Below are positions 14,443 to 14,621 of a DNA stretch of 14,621 bases, piece by piece (positions within the stretch are counted from its first letter, which is position 1; each line of letters begins with the position of its first letter). The translations under genes were made by a program, and so were the position numbers. The stretch spans positions 1-14,621 of the forward strand of contig JACRJM010000008.1 of assembly GCA_016219965.1 (NCBI GenBank), in the 5' to 3' direction. This stretch comes from Candidatus Schekmanbacteria bacterium (GTDB taxonomy: Bacteria; Schekmanbacteria; GWA2-38-11; J061). Below the pieces are notes generated by a model. The model was not told the DNA's origin, searched no databases, and saw nothing but the letters and a program-made list of their open reading frames with translations.

Positions 14443-14470
14443 GAGATTAAAGTATGGAAGCTTTAATCTC
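14443..14470 (+). promoter_or_regulatory. Flagellin leader hairpin with GGA loop, candidate CsrA-binding site
   Basis: GAGATTAAAG (14443-14452) pairs perfectly with CTTTAATCTC (14461-14470) around the loop TATGGAAG, which places GGA at 14456-14458 in the loop. CsrA prefers GGA in hairpin loops. A second GGA pair lies in the ribosome-binding site (14501-14506) 45 bases downstream, and more GGA copies lie at 14392-14400. Bacillus subtilis hag mRNA has a similar two-site layout. There is no T-run, so it is not a terminator. Confidence 0.5.
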
Positions 14471-14511
14471 AGCTATTAACCAAATAGCGAAACTTTCAAG
14501 GAGGAATTAGC

Positions 14512-14621
14512 ATGGCATTACGTATTAACACGAACATAGAATCAATCAATGCACAACGCAACCTTACTACATCTACCTCAGCATTAAACAAATCTCTTGA
14601 AAAATTGTCATCTGGTTTGAG
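14512..14621 (+). CDS. fliC: Flagellin, N-terminal fragment cut by window edge
   Basis: The 36 complete codons in the window read as the conserved flagellin D0 segment: an ALRINTNIESINAQRNL start followed by SLEKLSSGLR. This segment forms the inner-core coiled coil of the filament and is exported without a cleaved signal. The ribosome-binding site AAGGAGGAATTAGC sits directly before the ATG. The leader and sigma-28-type promoter upstream are typical of a late flagellar gene. The rest of the gene lies beyond the window, so the length and variable domain are unknown. Confidence 0.95.
   Translation, partial: MALRINTNIESINAQRNLTTSTSALNKSLEKLSSGL

Larger units (their letters stand above)
14103..14511. 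other. Divergent intergenic region between the AOR operon and flagellin
   Basis: This 409-bp AT-rich stretch holds two promoters that point away from each other and the flagellin mRNA leader, all described separately. Between about 14160 and 14339 I see only AT-rich sequence with no credible gene. Confidence 0.6.

Overview
The window is a 14.6 kb piece of a bacterial chromosome, moderately AT-rich, and looks as if it comes from a motile anaerobe. The evidence is a tungsten-type aldehyde:ferredoxin oxidoreductase with a four-cluster ferredoxin partner, a B12-type acyl-CoA mutase cluster, and the start of a flagellin gene. The lineage cannot be fixed from sequence alone; Desulfobacterota, Nitrospirota or a related candidate phylum would fit. 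I see no tRNA, rRNA, CRISPR array, insertion sequence or prophage gene.

Left part (1-5547). A partial SRPBCC-fold gene on the minus strand is divergent from a tight plus-strand operon: thiolase (816-2003), large subunit of a coenzyme-B12 acyl-CoA mutase (2040-3722), family III CoA-transferase (3753-4970) and an epimerase-like VOC protein (4999-5481). A perfect 14-bp hairpin terminator closes the operon. Together these supply CoA activation, carbon-skeleton rearrangement, possible epimerisation and thiolytic cleavage, so a degradative or assimilatory acyl-CoA route is likely. The mutase has lost most side chains that hold CoA in methylmalonyl-CoA mutase, the VOC protein lacks one metal-binding His, and no B12-binding small subunit is present in the window. 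The substrate is therefore unlikely to be plain methylmalonyl-CoA.

Middle part (5589-9817). A plus-strand series of endonuclease III, a stand-alone LigD-type 3'-phosphoesterase, a GT-C membrane glycosyltransferase and a DPM1-like GT2 enzyme. The first two form a plausible base-excision-repair pair. The last two form a plausible lipid-linked sugar synthesis and transfer pair. The GT-C gene has no standard start codon where one is needed (ATA overlapping the upstream stop), and it carries a C-terminal array of regular 35-residue repeats.

Right part (9824-14102, minus strand). A four-gene operon read from right to left: a HemF (coproporphyrinogen III oxidase)-fold protein that has lost the family's conserved His residues, a QueG-like double [4Fe-4S] protein without the catalytic Asp and with C-terminal HEAT repeats, a 4x[4Fe-4S] ferredoxin, and an aldehyde:ferredoxin oxidoreductase family protein. 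The ferredoxin and oxidoreductase genes overlap by 4 bp. This is the best candidate for an undescribed system: an AOR-type redox enzyme with an electron carrier, linked to two repurposed proteins from tetrapyrrole- and corrinoid-associated families.

Right edge (14103-14621). A 409-bp divergent intergenic region holds a sigma-70-like promoter for the minus-strand operon and a sigma-28-like promoter for flagellin. The flagellin leader of about 140 nt contains a 10-bp hairpin with GGA in its loop and a second GGA in the ribosome-binding site, a layout like CsrA-controlled flagellin mRNA.
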